Source: Branchiostoma floridae (taxonomy: Eukaryota > Chordata > Leptocardii > Amphioxiformes > Branchiostomatidae). Taken from it: 53,598 nt of DNA. The notes beneath the pieces were generated by a model that ran no database searches, was not told where the DNA came from, and saw nothing but the letters and a program-made list of their open reading frames with translations. Positions within the stretch are counted from its first letter, which is position 1, and each line of letters opens with the position of its first letter. This document shows, in pieces, positions 47,201 to 53,598 of the stretch. Location: positions 515,046 to 568,643 of the forward strand of contig NC_049985.1 of the NCBI RefSeq assembly GCF_000003815.2. The letters are read 5' to 3'. The translations under genes were made by a program, and so were the position numbers.

Positions 47201-49588
47201 CCCTGCACGTCCCAGTAGGGAGAGATGGCGCCTGTGTTCATCACCAGGTCCAGTGGACCTGTAGTCAGGTAAGATATATAAAGTCAGGATTAAGGTAAAA
47301 TATGTAGTTTTGGGTACTGGCAAGATATGCAGTCAGGATTCTGGTAACATACGCCAAAAAGCAGTTACTCAAGCAACTGGATATAATTTTGGAAGCGGTC
47401 AGACATTTAAGATAACATCCGTTGTTTTTCGTCAGTGACACTGGCGATTTTTCAGGTACTAGTAACATATGAAGTCAGGGTACCGATAATGTATTAAGTT
47501 AGAATCAAGTACAGCGTAGTCCCGTGACAGACCGCAAAGCAAGCATGAAATTCCTATTATCCGCCATTCATAGGAATTATGGCATTTCTGCATATATCAT
47601 GCAGATTAAGTCTATATTTGCGTGATTCGTATGCGTGTATCAAGGCCTCATTATGGAAAACACGTTTCCTTATTGGAATTATGGCACCGTACACACCTCA
47701 GGGCCGGTCGTTAACCCTATATTATGAAGATCACTAAAAGTCCATAATAAGAGTGGCTGCAAAAGTGTAAATACGGTCAGTCGCACCTCCTTCGTCGCCG
47801 TCGAGGAACTTGATCGCGACGGAGCGGATGTCTGACGCGGCGTCGTCGGTCTGTGTGTAGTTGGAGTGCCGCAGGCGCAGCGGGAACACCCGCCCCGGTC
47901 TAAAAAAGTCGTGCGGCGGGAACTGAGGGTTGCCCACCACGCTCACCGTGCCAACCTGCGGTGGCAAGATTATTTTAAATGTTTAGTATGTTTTCCAGAG
48001 GGAGAAAACATATTGTTTTGCTGGTGTGTTCTTCTTTCAAGAAGAGAGGGCTTACGGAAAAGGCCGGACTGTGCAGCAGGCCTTGCTACCTGGGCTGTCT
48101 ACTTGGATTGTTTATTTGCAAAATCATGCCCAAGGGATAATTGCATATACAGTCTCAAGGACTAAGGGAACAAGATGGTGTGATACATAAAACTATTGTC
48201 TAATCAACTACTAGTACATGTATATGATACTATAAATACTTTTGTCCTGTTTGACTTCTTAAATTAATAGTCCCGTTTTTTTTCACTCACACACACTACT
48301 TTGGGGTGAGTCTGATGGTATAGTATTGTATGCGAGTAGCTTGACACAAAAACAACTAGAGGGAAAACATTCTGCATTCTTGCGAAAATGTTGTCTTTCT
48401 AGTTTCAATTGCAAGCCTGTAAATTAAAAACCAAATAAACAAACAAACAAACAAACAACCCACCGCCCCCACAGCGCACGGATGAAGCCGCTTCCCCTGC
48501 GTCACGCTGGCCCCCATGACGGACATCTTGGCCAGAGACTTGTCCCAGCTTAGCTTCACCCTCGAGCCGAACCCAACGGTGTGCTCGTTCTGGGGAAATA
48601 ACAAGGATAACGTTTATCATTGATTTCAAACGTTCTTGCCGTACACAACGTAAAGCGCTCATTCTTCGACATAAAATTTGACAGATCGTCCTTCGAATTG
48701 TATAGAAAAAGAAGTGGGGCGGTATCAATTTCCTGGCACAATTCCTGACGTCATTTGTCGATACGGTCACGTGCCCTAAGTGGTCATTCAACCCTTATGA
48801 AAACCAGTCGAAACTTCAAAGACCCTTTATATCTTTGTTTCGTTGAAGCAAAGTTGAACCGCTTTTCTCTTTCAATCTTTTAGGAAAAGAAGTCAGGGCC
48901 AGACATTGACTCCAGTATACCCTAGTAACTCACCGAGAACAGATCGGCCATCTTCTGTTTGAACTCCTCGGCTCCGTGACACTCGCTGTACAGCCTGAAC
49001 CCGTCATTGGCCCCTACAAACATGGACAAAACTGATGTTAGCGGAGGAACACACTCTTTATATACATATACCAATGCTATCCTTTTTGAAGTTGTTCCCA
49101 ATCATCTTTTTTCGACAATATTTACCTGACCTGGAAAAGGCTGAAATCCATGTCTTGAATGACGAAATATGTGCAGTGAAAGTAAGAAACGTTTATATGG
49201 CCTAAAGCACAAAAGGACTATCTCGAAAATAAACCTGTCAAAGAGCTAAGAGAGTTCCTATCCTTCATGCAGAGTCAGAGGTTCGGTCCCTACAGAGTTT
49301 GACGTGTTTTATGCTGTTGTTCTTTTATTTTTGTCTGGCTTTCTATATTGTACTTTTTCTTCATGTTTGGCGTCGTACATGACAACAAAACAGACAGATT
49401 TGAGATAGAAACCCTGACAAAAACGCTTAAAATATGTCCAAAACAGCCGGATCGGAGCTGAACCTGTTTAAAGAGTAATAGGAGCTCCCAAGATGAAGTT
49501 ACAGTTTATCTTTTCTTCAGCTTGATAAAGCAGTGACTTACATCTGTGCCCCTTCCGCTCACAGTCCCACTGGGTCGTCATGGTTACT
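34615..49588 (-). CDS. Catalase-related allene oxide synthase-like / PLAT / lipoxygenase fusion protein (AOS-LOX type), 18 coding exons
   Basis: I assembled 18 exons by reading the minus strand: 49588-49542, 49013-48934, 48589-48464, 47955-47787, 47258-47129, 45157-44969, 44338-44113, 43893-43721, 42366-42186, 41670-41517, 41064-40589, 39860-39720, 38340-38211, 37448-37244, 36717-36572, 36218-36067, 35726-35490 and 34794-34615. All junctions are GT-AG and every phase matches, giving 1044 residues plus stop, close to the coral AOS-LOX protein (about 1066). Residues 1 to about 375 are the catalase-like haem domain (distal His76 and Asn146), about 378-490 the PLAT domain, and about 490-1044 the lipoxygenase. 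Lipoxygenase iron ligands His736, His741, His921 and Asn925 are present. There is no signal peptide or membrane segment, so it is probably cytosolic. In the family the lipoxygenase makes a fatty-acid hydroperoxide that the haem domain rearranges. Atypical points: no proximal Arg-x3-Tyr (Asn355/His359), Ile779 at the Coffa site and Arg1044 instead of terminal Ile. Activity is therefore uncertain; the fold and fusion are clear. Confidence 0.93.
35036..35435 (-). repeat. Three partial copies of AOS-LOX exon 17 3' end interspersed with CA/TG microsatellites
   Basis: TCACCTCGTCTCTGGGCTCC and GATGCTCGTCTGCTGCACGG (35157-35230), TCACCTCGTCCCTGGGCTCT (35350-35432) and a short degenerate copy (35036-35082) repeat the exon 17 donor side. 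Long CA tracts lie between them, for example 35238-35344. Confidence 0.9.
35490..35726 (-). CDS. AOS-LOX exon 17 (third and fourth iron ligands)
   Basis: Residues 907-985. [13 protein letters not shown] gives iron ligands His921 and Asn925, the His-x3-Asn type seen in 5-lipoxygenase. [17 protein letters not shown] is also standard. Three partial copies of its 3' end follow at 35.04-35.43 kb among CA repeats. Confidence 0.96.
35962..36060 (+). repeat. Six tandem 17-bp units, each an RFX X-box-like palindrome (AOS-LOX intron 16)
   Basis: GTTGCTATGGTAAC (35962), GTTTCCGTAGTAAC (35979), GTTGCCATGGTAAC (35996 and 36013), GTTGCCTTGGTAAC (36030) and GTTGCCATGTTAAC (36047) lie exactly 17 bp apart. 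The known RFX X-box consensus is GTHNYYATRRNAAC. The last unit abuts the exon 16 donor. Confidence 0.85.
36067..36218 (-). CDS. AOS-LOX exon 16
   Basis: Residues 856-906. [20 protein letters not shown] and [12 protein letters not shown] match the lipoxygenase fold. The donor GTGAGT lies directly against the X-box minisatellite at 35962-36060. Confidence 0.95.
36572..36717 (-). CDS. AOS-LOX exon 15
   Basis: Residues 807-855. [13 protein letters not shown] and [15 protein letters not shown] match the family RG...LPxYxYRDDGxxIW signature. Acceptor CATTGCAG, donor GTAGGA. Confidence 0.95.
37244..37448 (-). CDS. AOS-LOX exon 14 (second iron His, Coffa site)
   Basis: Residues 739-806. [17 protein letters not shown] carries iron ligand His741, and [13 protein letters not shown] is standard. 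INVFIREAL places Ile779 at the residue that is Ala in S-type and Gly in R-type lipoxygenases. Acceptor CCCATAG, donor GTAAGT. Confidence 0.95.
38211..38340 (-). CDS. AOS-LOX exon 13 (first iron His)
   Basis: Residues 696-738. [20 protein letters not shown] is followed by HLL; the His is residue 736, the first iron ligand. The usual HEL before it is QLV here, a common non-ligand difference. Donor GTAAGG, phase 1 out. Confidence 0.95.
38385..38572. repeat. Foldback-type dispersed repeat in AOS-LOX intron 12
   Basis: GACATCCAGGTAATAAGATA and CTGGATATGATTTTGGAAAC are inverted as GTTTCTAAAATCGTATCCAG. It includes GACGAAAGACACCGGGTGG. Confidence 0.65.
38625..38865 (-). mobile_element. 3' fragment of a non-LTR element related to element 2, in AOS-LOX intron 12
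   Basis: AATGATCTTCATTTGCATG and ACATGTCTCTTCCCTCTTCTT are in the same order and spacing as ATGATCTTTATTTGCATGAC and ACATGTCTCTTTTCTCTTCT at 27722-27925. The orientation is minus, the same as the host gene. Confidence 0.55.
38940..39760 (-). repeat. Exon-boundary minisatellite derived from AOS-LOX exon 12 (about 10 units of ~85 bp)
   Basis: Each unit holds the last ~60 bases of exon 12 (coding [14 protein letters not shown]) and its donor (CAG|GTAATAAGCAC), followed by a short intronic spacer. TATTACC marks recur near 38943, 39027, 39114, 39200, 39283, 39369, 39456, 39540, 39625 and 39713. The first unit on the sense strand is the real exon end at 39720. The unit furthest into the intron has lost the donor AG. 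No unit has an acceptor. Confidence 0.93.
39720..39860 (-). CDS. AOS-LOX exon 12
   Basis: Residues 649-695, 47 codons. It reads [15 protein letters not shown] and [19 protein letters not shown], both diagnostic of lipoxygenases. Its last ~60 bases and its GTAATA donor are the source of the ~85-bp array that follows at 38.94-39.72 kb. Confidence 0.95.
40589..41064 (-). CDS. AOS-LOX exon 11 (start of lipoxygenase catalytic domain)
   Basis: Residues 490-648, the longest exon (476 nt). It holds [16 protein letters not shown] and [17 protein letters not shown], the family signature of the helical lipoxygenase domain. Acceptor CTCTACAG, donor GTGAGT, phase 0 out. Confidence 0.95.
41517..41670 (-). 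CDS. AOS-LOX exon 10 (PLAT, second half)
   Basis: Residues 439-489. It carries the PLAT signature [11 protein letters not shown] followed by YEFPCHRWI. Acceptor CTCCCCAG, donor GTAAGA, phase 1 out. Confidence 0.93.
42186..42366 (-). CDS. AOS-LOX exon 9 (PLAT, first half)
   Basis: Residues 378-438. [18 protein letters not shown] and the [14 protein letters not shown] strand pattern are typical of the first half of a PLAT/LH2 beta-sandwich, the membrane- and calcium-responsive domain of lipoxygenases. Incomplete copies of this exon lie just upstream at 42528-42548 and 42596-42677. Confidence 0.9.
42596..42682 (-). pseudogene. Partial copy of AOS-LOX exon 9 with its acceptor
   Basis: It repeats the acceptor and about 80 bases of exon 9 almost exactly (plus strand GAGAGTGATCCACACGTC through GGAACTCCAGCGCGTACCTAC), then diverges after the GGTCCTGAGCCAGGTCCCGG end. 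A shorter piece (GCGAACTCCAGTGCGTACCT) lies at 42527-42548. Confidence 0.9.
42821..43222. mobile_element. Foldback element, about 400 bp, in AOS-LOX intron 8
   Basis: ATACACCTTTCTCACGCGGC with GGCCATGATAGATC and TTCAATGAGGCAAACA on the left are inverted on the right (TTTGCCTCATTGACC, GATCTATGATGGCCGCCGCG, TGAGAAAGGTGTAT). No coding capacity seen. Confidence 0.85.
43721..43893 (-). CDS. AOS-LOX exon 8 (region of the proximal haem ligand)
   Basis: Residues 321-377. It starts [13 protein letters not shown] and reads [11 protein letters not shown], which aligns with the coral protein. The block that should then carry the Arg349-x3-Tyr353 proximal haem motif reads [15 protein letters not shown], so Arg becomes Asn355 and Tyr becomes His359. 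The reading frame is open and both splice sites are good (CACTTAG, GTACGT). Confidence 0.9.
44029..44101 (+). repeat. GTGA tetranucleotide microsatellite in AOS-LOX intron 7
   Basis: An uninterrupted run of about 18 GAGT/GTGA units ends 12 bases from the exon 7 donor. Confidence 0.98.
44113..44338 (-). CDS. AOS-LOX exon 7
   Basis: Residues 245-320. It contains [22 protein letters not shown] and [16 protein letters not shown], the best conserved block of the AOS-like domain. The donor is GTACTC and is followed within a few bases by a GTGA/TCAC microsatellite. Confidence 0.95.
44393..44458 (-). pseudogene. Partial copy of AOS-LOX exon 7 in intron 6
   Basis: CTGCAGTCGGTACTCCAGCA then AGGACCTCTGCAGCTCCTGC matches CTGCAGGCGGTACTCTAACA then GGGACCGCTGTAACTCCTGG of exon 7 (about 44240-44280). 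It is a bare fragment without flanking exon sequence. Confidence 0.75.
44805..44862 (-). pseudogene. Decayed copy of the 3' end of AOS-LOX exon 6
   Basis: ACCAGGATTTCGGCTGCGCG and TTTCTGTCCAGTATTAAACC correspond to ACCATGGTTTTGGCTGCTCG and TTCCTGTCCAGCAGCCCCGT at 44967-45006. Confidence 0.7.
44969..45157 (-). CDS. AOS-LOX exon 6
   Basis: Residues 182-244, including [20 protein letters not shown] and [20 protein letters not shown], matching the coral AOS domain in order. This is the only full-length copy: truncated copies of its 5' half and acceptor lie at 45.19-46.59 kb, and a copy of its 3' end lies at 44.81-44.86 kb. Acceptor CTCCGTAG, donor GTAAGA. Confidence 0.9.
45185..46612 (-). repeat. 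Three ~474-bp units carrying truncated copies of AOS-LOX exon 6 and its acceptor
   Basis: Pieces of the exon 6 5' half (TAGTGTCTGCGG on the plus strand marks the acceptor) lie at about 45190-45265, 45543-45630, 45672-45745, 45888-45915, 46017-46105, 46147-46220, 46362-46390 and 46490-46585. The long pieces recur at 473-475 bp. The copy nearest exon 5 reads TACTACTCCTAG, an in-frame stop. None reaches a donor comparable to that of exon 6. Confidence 0.9.
47129..47258 (-). CDS. AOS-LOX exon 5 (distal Asn)
   Basis: Residues 139-181. PLDLVMNTG places Asn146 at the catalytic distal Asn137 of coral AOS. Acceptor GACTACAG, donor GTACAG, phase 2 out. Confidence 0.92.
47787..47955 (-). CDS. AOS-LOX exon 4
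   Basis: Residues 83-138. It carries the catalase-family stretch with [11 protein letters not shown] and FPLRLRHSN followed by [14 protein letters not shown], which matches the coral AOS domain closely. Acceptor CACCGCAG, donor GTGCGA, phase 1 out. Confidence 0.92.
48464..48589 (-). CDS. AOS-LOX exon 3 (distal haem His)
   Basis: Residues 41-82, exactly 42 codons. It contains [11 protein letters not shown]. The His (residue 76) aligns with the catalytic distal His67 of coral AOS without gaps through the following 13 residues. The preceding coral Thr66 is Leu here. Acceptor TTCCCCAG, donor GTGGGT. Confidence 0.88.
48934..49013 (-). CDS. AOS-LOX exon 2
   Basis: Residues 14-40, N-terminal part of the catalase-like domain ([21 protein letters not shown]). 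Acceptor TTTGTAG, donor GTGAGT, phase 1 in and phase 0 out. Confidence 0.85.
49542..49588 (-). CDS. AOS-LOX exon 1 (start codon)
   Basis: The ATG is at 49581-49579, in a good context (AACC before ATG). Upstream is a strong acceptor (CTCCCCCAG) at 49589, so the rest of the 5' UTR must be in an earlier exon. It encodes residues 1-13 and ends in phase 1 at a GTAAGT donor. Confidence 0.8.
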
Positions 49589-49599
49589 CTGGGGGAGAC

Positions 49600-52500
49600 A
49601 GACAAAAAATGATGGAGTTAGCATTCTACAGGGCAAATGGCACCAATTATGCGGTCCTGTGTCTAGGGTCTATTTCCAACCTACATAACACTTTAGCCTT
49701 AGTACAATGCTTAACTTTCCTCCAACAGGTATGCACGGTCAAATCTTTAAAGGCCACTGTCGCCTTCTCCAGGATCAATACTGATGACCAATCACTTCAG
49801 AACGTAAACTCGCGAGAGCTATACCGACACGTGATCTTGTGGATACTTGACGTCAGCAATTGGTCAAACGTTCTAGAAAGTTTGGACAATTCTCTCGGGC
49901 GGTTTTCGGACTCGAGTTATCGGGGTGGATAAGATCATAACAGTGCTTGTAGCTTGAAGATAAGCTTCGTGGTTACATAAAATATACTGTCCAAAGATAT
50001 AGAAGAAGGCTAAAAGGCATTATGTTGTAATAAAAACAGTAAACGCTGTCCCATGGCCTTCCTTAGCGCCATACGGACAATGGGTTGGAATTGGAAGGCA
50101 GGGCCCATCCCTCTCCTTTCACCGTCTCAAACCTCCCCAACCGAAGACAGGGAACCATTTTATACCTGGGTGGAGTGATAAAAGTGAGTGATGTAGAGTA
50201 CCTTTTCCAATGGTACAGCATCTAGCCAGGATCGGAATGCCAGGAGTCGATCTTGTAAACTCCTATGTTATTATTTGGCCATTAGAAGTCGGTTTATGTG
50301 CAGCTTATTTTATCATCTGAAGGTCGTCACTGTTTGAATTGTATCATTGACCCAAATTGTCAACCGAAATGTCTGTGAAGAGTGACGTATTTTAAACGCG
50401 GAGGCTTCCCGCTATTGTTAACATGCTGCCGTGCAGGTTTTCGGACTCGGGGCGGAACGTGCTGTAAGGTCATCACAGGGCATGGAGATAAGCTTAATTG
50501 TTACATGAAAGACACCTAGGCCTTCCAAAACAGGTGCTCTAGATACATGTTTCTGTAAATAAAGGTATGGGTAGCCCTTGTGATGACTTAGGGGTCAATG
50601 GATTGTTATCCACTGTGTCTAGGGTACAGCATTGGAAGGTCTAGACCCCAGCCCCCTCTTTTCCGCATTTCACCACTTCCACCCACCTTCGCAGTCGAAG
50701 TCATGTGTAAAGGGCCTTTCCCAATATGGCTTAGGTTACATTTCAAAACCTGGGCCCGGTCGGGAAGCTTTATGGAGCGAACAAATGATATAAAATACAT
50801 CAAAATAAACGAAATGTCAAAATAAGATTCATGTGTATATTTCTAGTCATACATTTTAATTTTGCGTTTCTTAAAACATCCCGGCCGGGCCCCGCTTTGG
50901 AAATGTGACCTAAGCCTAACACATCGTCCAGCTCCAAATACGGGGATCGAACCAGTGAATTCTCGATTACTCGATCGCTGGCTACCCTCGACCATGGCAC
51001 CATTCTTCTGTGTACTCGCTATATTTTAATGTCAGGACGAACTAGGGATGTATCAATGCATTGCCAAAAAGCAATACTGTAAGTCTTGGAATATTCACGA
51101 TAGTTCTGTTTGGGTACTTTTCGCTGTGCTCTTCGATGCAAAATCATGACACCAGAAAAAGGTATTCTTGTGGCAAAGTCTCCATTTGTCCTCTACCACG
51201 AAATCAAATCCCCTCGAAGGTAGATGAATTTACAGTAAATACACAAAAATGTGAAGTCAAACGAATTTTAACTGACATCAAGTATAAAACTTCACAACAC
51301 AGTTAAACAGTGACACCTTACATTAAGTGAAAACTAGAGAGAGTCATAACAATACTGTGATGATGTGTCCATTCTCATGTAGAAAACGACAGACAAGTGC
51401 CACAAGTCGGCAACTCTGCGTGGGAATTAAGTAGCAAATCATGGCGGCTTATAACGACGCTCTACTCAAGCATGCATAACTCTACTGTTGTAACGTTATA
51501 CTTCAGAAAAGTGACTGTAATGTTTGCAGGGCCCAAAACAGAAAAGTGTGGTTTTGTCCCATGGACTTCTGTATTTACTAGTATTTGTAGCCTGGAATGA
51601 ACAAGGCATTTGCAAGGGCGTTTATATGTGGTTTTAGTACATTTTACACGTCTGGAAATGTACTTAAATTCTACAATTGTTGGAAGAGTATTAAAAAATC
51701 TTTAGAGTTTGAGGAATTATTACTTTTGCGAAAACAGCTTCGAATCTAGAACAAAGCAAGGAACGAGAAGCGACAGATGACCTGTTATGACCTTTCACAA
51801 CATGGGTCAGAACACCTGTAATTATCGCATGTCTCTGGTCCTGAAAATGTGCGACGTTACGTAATCAATTAACCCTTTTTTTCTGACAGCTTAAAGAAAT
51901 ATTGAACCGTTCTAGTTTACCATTTTCAGACAAGTCTGGGTACAAATAATGCATTGACGACAGAATGCACCAGACTGTGACCAGAGGCTTACACAGAGTG
52001 ACTCATATATTGTGAAGACTACCTGTCGACGCCCCCCACCCTACCTCCCAACACACAAACTAGAACCAAAGGACGTTACATAAATGTATATAATGACATG
52101 CTACAACAGAATGCGCCACGTCGCAACTTTTCTGTGATATCTATATAGATATAGGTATGTTCTAGGTGGATGTATGGACTATGTATGGACCCCCCACCCC
52201 ACTCCAACTACCAGTACTGCTGAACCAACTACTTGCTAGAGCAGACTCGGTAATTCTGCTTTTGTAACTACATAGAAAACGTATTCTACACATAACGTAT
52301 GGACGTATGTTACCATATCTAACACTGTTGACTGTGTCGCTTCTTGGTGAACTTCAAAACTAGAATACTTACCTGTTCTCACCTCTCACATACGGTATTC
52401 CATTGTGTGGGATTCTTTCTTTGTTTATTTTCGTATAATTACAGGAGGCTCTGCATGGGGTCCCCACAAGGCTGAATTCAGAATAACCCCCTTCAGGTAA

Positions 52501-53598
52501 GTATTATCCTAAAATTAATGAAAGCAGTTACGCAAATTTTGGTCAATTTGCTACGAATTAAGTGAACAAGACGGCTTTCTGTTCAAACTTTATGGGAAAT
52601 ACGAATAGGTAGCCTACACCATACGGAAAGGAGCATGCAGACTCTCACGGAATATCTTTGGTCTATACACAGTTTTATGGCGTCTGAATTGCACCATAAC
52701 ACCCGCTACGTACATATACTGCGCGAAGTGTTAGTAAAATCCTGATCAATTGGTCCTATAAGCCACTCCGCGAGGCATGGGATATAATTACAACGTGTGG
52801 ACAATCTATTTTTAGGTTTAAGATTGGGTGTGTACAAGTCTAGGTCTCTCCTGTAACCTTCAGAAAAAAAAAACCTTTACGAAAAATCATGACAGTTTAA
52901 AACCTATACGTGATATGGAAACAAATAAGCCTACGTGATGAAAGTCTAAGTTTACATTTCCTCGTGCAGCTATCTTATCTTGTTTTAAGAACAGTCAGAT
53001 TTGACAAAATGACACTTACCTATGAGCATCCAGTCATGGACAGAAAAGCTTGTTGAAGGGCCATTCAGAAGACGTTGAAACTTTTGTAAGGTTTCTTTTT
53101 GTCCCTCGCGAGTTACCGAAGTCAGGTGAAATGGTCTGTCTGGGTGAAGAACTATTGTTGTCTGCTAGGCGCATGCGTTGTCGACTCCTTAACCTGTCAT
53201 GAGTAGCTTTCCGCTAGGCGTCGCTTCAGAAACTACGTGTGGAAGTTCAGAAATCTTTCAAAACTTTCTTCCAACTTTCATGGCATCTTGTATCGACGTG
53301 ATTCTCTTCAAGAGGTCACAATAAGCGTTCTTACGATAAATGCTTAGTCACCGAGTCAACACAAATCGTTGAAGCGAAAATTTCGCAGGCGATTAGACAA
53401 CTGTTGCGACACTGTTACATCGCCCTAGGGCACGAGATCCGGCTTTGTTATTATGAATCACATATACATTCCGTCAATTTTGTCAAATGAAATTATTACA
53501 AATTCATAAACAGCTTGATATGTCACAAGATGACAATGCAAATAAAATTTGTCAAAAAAATTACATTTAGTTCACTCAAGGAGGTTAAAAAGGCTTTC
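49600..53598. other. Upstream region of AOS-LOX without recognised coding sequence
   Basis: Two diverged copies of one dispersed repeat lie at 50045-50260 and 50570-50780 (TTGGAAGG...CCTTTCCCAAT-type landmarks, also seen at 46660-46790). Another dispersed repeat at 49740-49870 (ACGTGATCTTGTGGATACTT, GACGTCAGCAATTGGTCAAA) recurs in part at 41365-41410. The rest shows no domain-bearing frame. Confidence 0.5.
53020..53175 (-). promoter_or_regulatory. Candidate 5' UTR exon and promoter region of the AOS-LOX gene
   Basis: On the minus strand CATAG|GTAAGT at 53020/53019 is a strong donor that could pair with the acceptor at 49589. The exon would end in a five-codon upstream ORF (ATG at 53037, stop at the exon edge). 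A GCGCATGCG NRF1-like motif lies near 53170. A second possible non-coding exon, 52451-52376, ends GAACAG|GTAAGT. Both rest on splice-site appearance only. Confidence 0.35.

Overview
This is a eukaryotic genomic window with no sign of prokaryotic or organellar sequence. Split genes with GT-AG introns, non-LTR retrotransposons, many foldback elements (MITEs) and several minisatellites fit an invertebrate deuterostome, most likely a cephalochordate (amphioxus, Branchiostoma). That identification is an inference from the gene content, and from minisatellites that copy exon-intron boundaries, a pattern I recall being described in amphioxus. It was not tested by a search. One assembly gap of 595 Ns lies at 10504-11098.

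Layout. Positions 1-12.6 kb hold almost nothing but repeats: diverged tandem modules, MITEs, a satellite interrupted by a hAT-like element with an 8-bp target duplication, and a CpG-rich promoter-like patch near 7.6 kb. Positions 12.6-20.6 kb hold two full copies and one partial copy of a segmental repeat. Each copy carries a TGACGTCAG (CRE-like) site followed by a conserved pair of splice donors, so they look like alternative or decayed promoter/first-exon units for the next gene. Positions 21.24-24.47 kb (+) encode a leucine-rich-repeat transmembrane receptor. Its long cytoplasmic tail repeats YxxM and NPxY tyrosine motifs, and a single extra G splits the reading frame. Positions 25.0-32.6 kb hold three minisatellites and two 5'-truncated non-LTR retrotransposons lying tail to tail, one with an intact 1091-codon endonuclease-RT frame.

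Positions 34.6-49.6 kb (-) hold the main gene. I could assemble 18 coding exons with consistent splice phases from ATG to stop (1044 codons). They encode a catalase-related allene-oxide-synthase-like domain fused to a PLAT domain and a lipoxygenase domain, the architecture of the coral AOS-LOX (peroxidase-lipoxygenase) fusion. The lipoxygenase domain would oxygenate a polyunsaturated fatty acid, and the haem domain would convert the hydroperoxide to an allene oxide or a related product. Three key positions are atypical: the proximal haem Arg-x3-Tyr motif is absent, the lipoxygenase stereocontrol ('Coffa') Ala/Gly is Ile, and the C-terminal iron-ligand Ile is replaced by Arg. The frame is nevertheless open throughout.

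A second striking property of this gene is that many introns contain extra copies of the edge of the neighbouring exon together with its splice site: ten copies after exon 12, three 474-bp units before exon 6, three copies after exon 17, and a frameshifted copy of the terminal exon downstream of the stop. Intron 16 also holds six tandem 17-bp units, each an RFX X-box-like sequence. Positions 49.6-53.6 kb are upstream sequence, with candidate 5' UTR exons and dispersed repeats.
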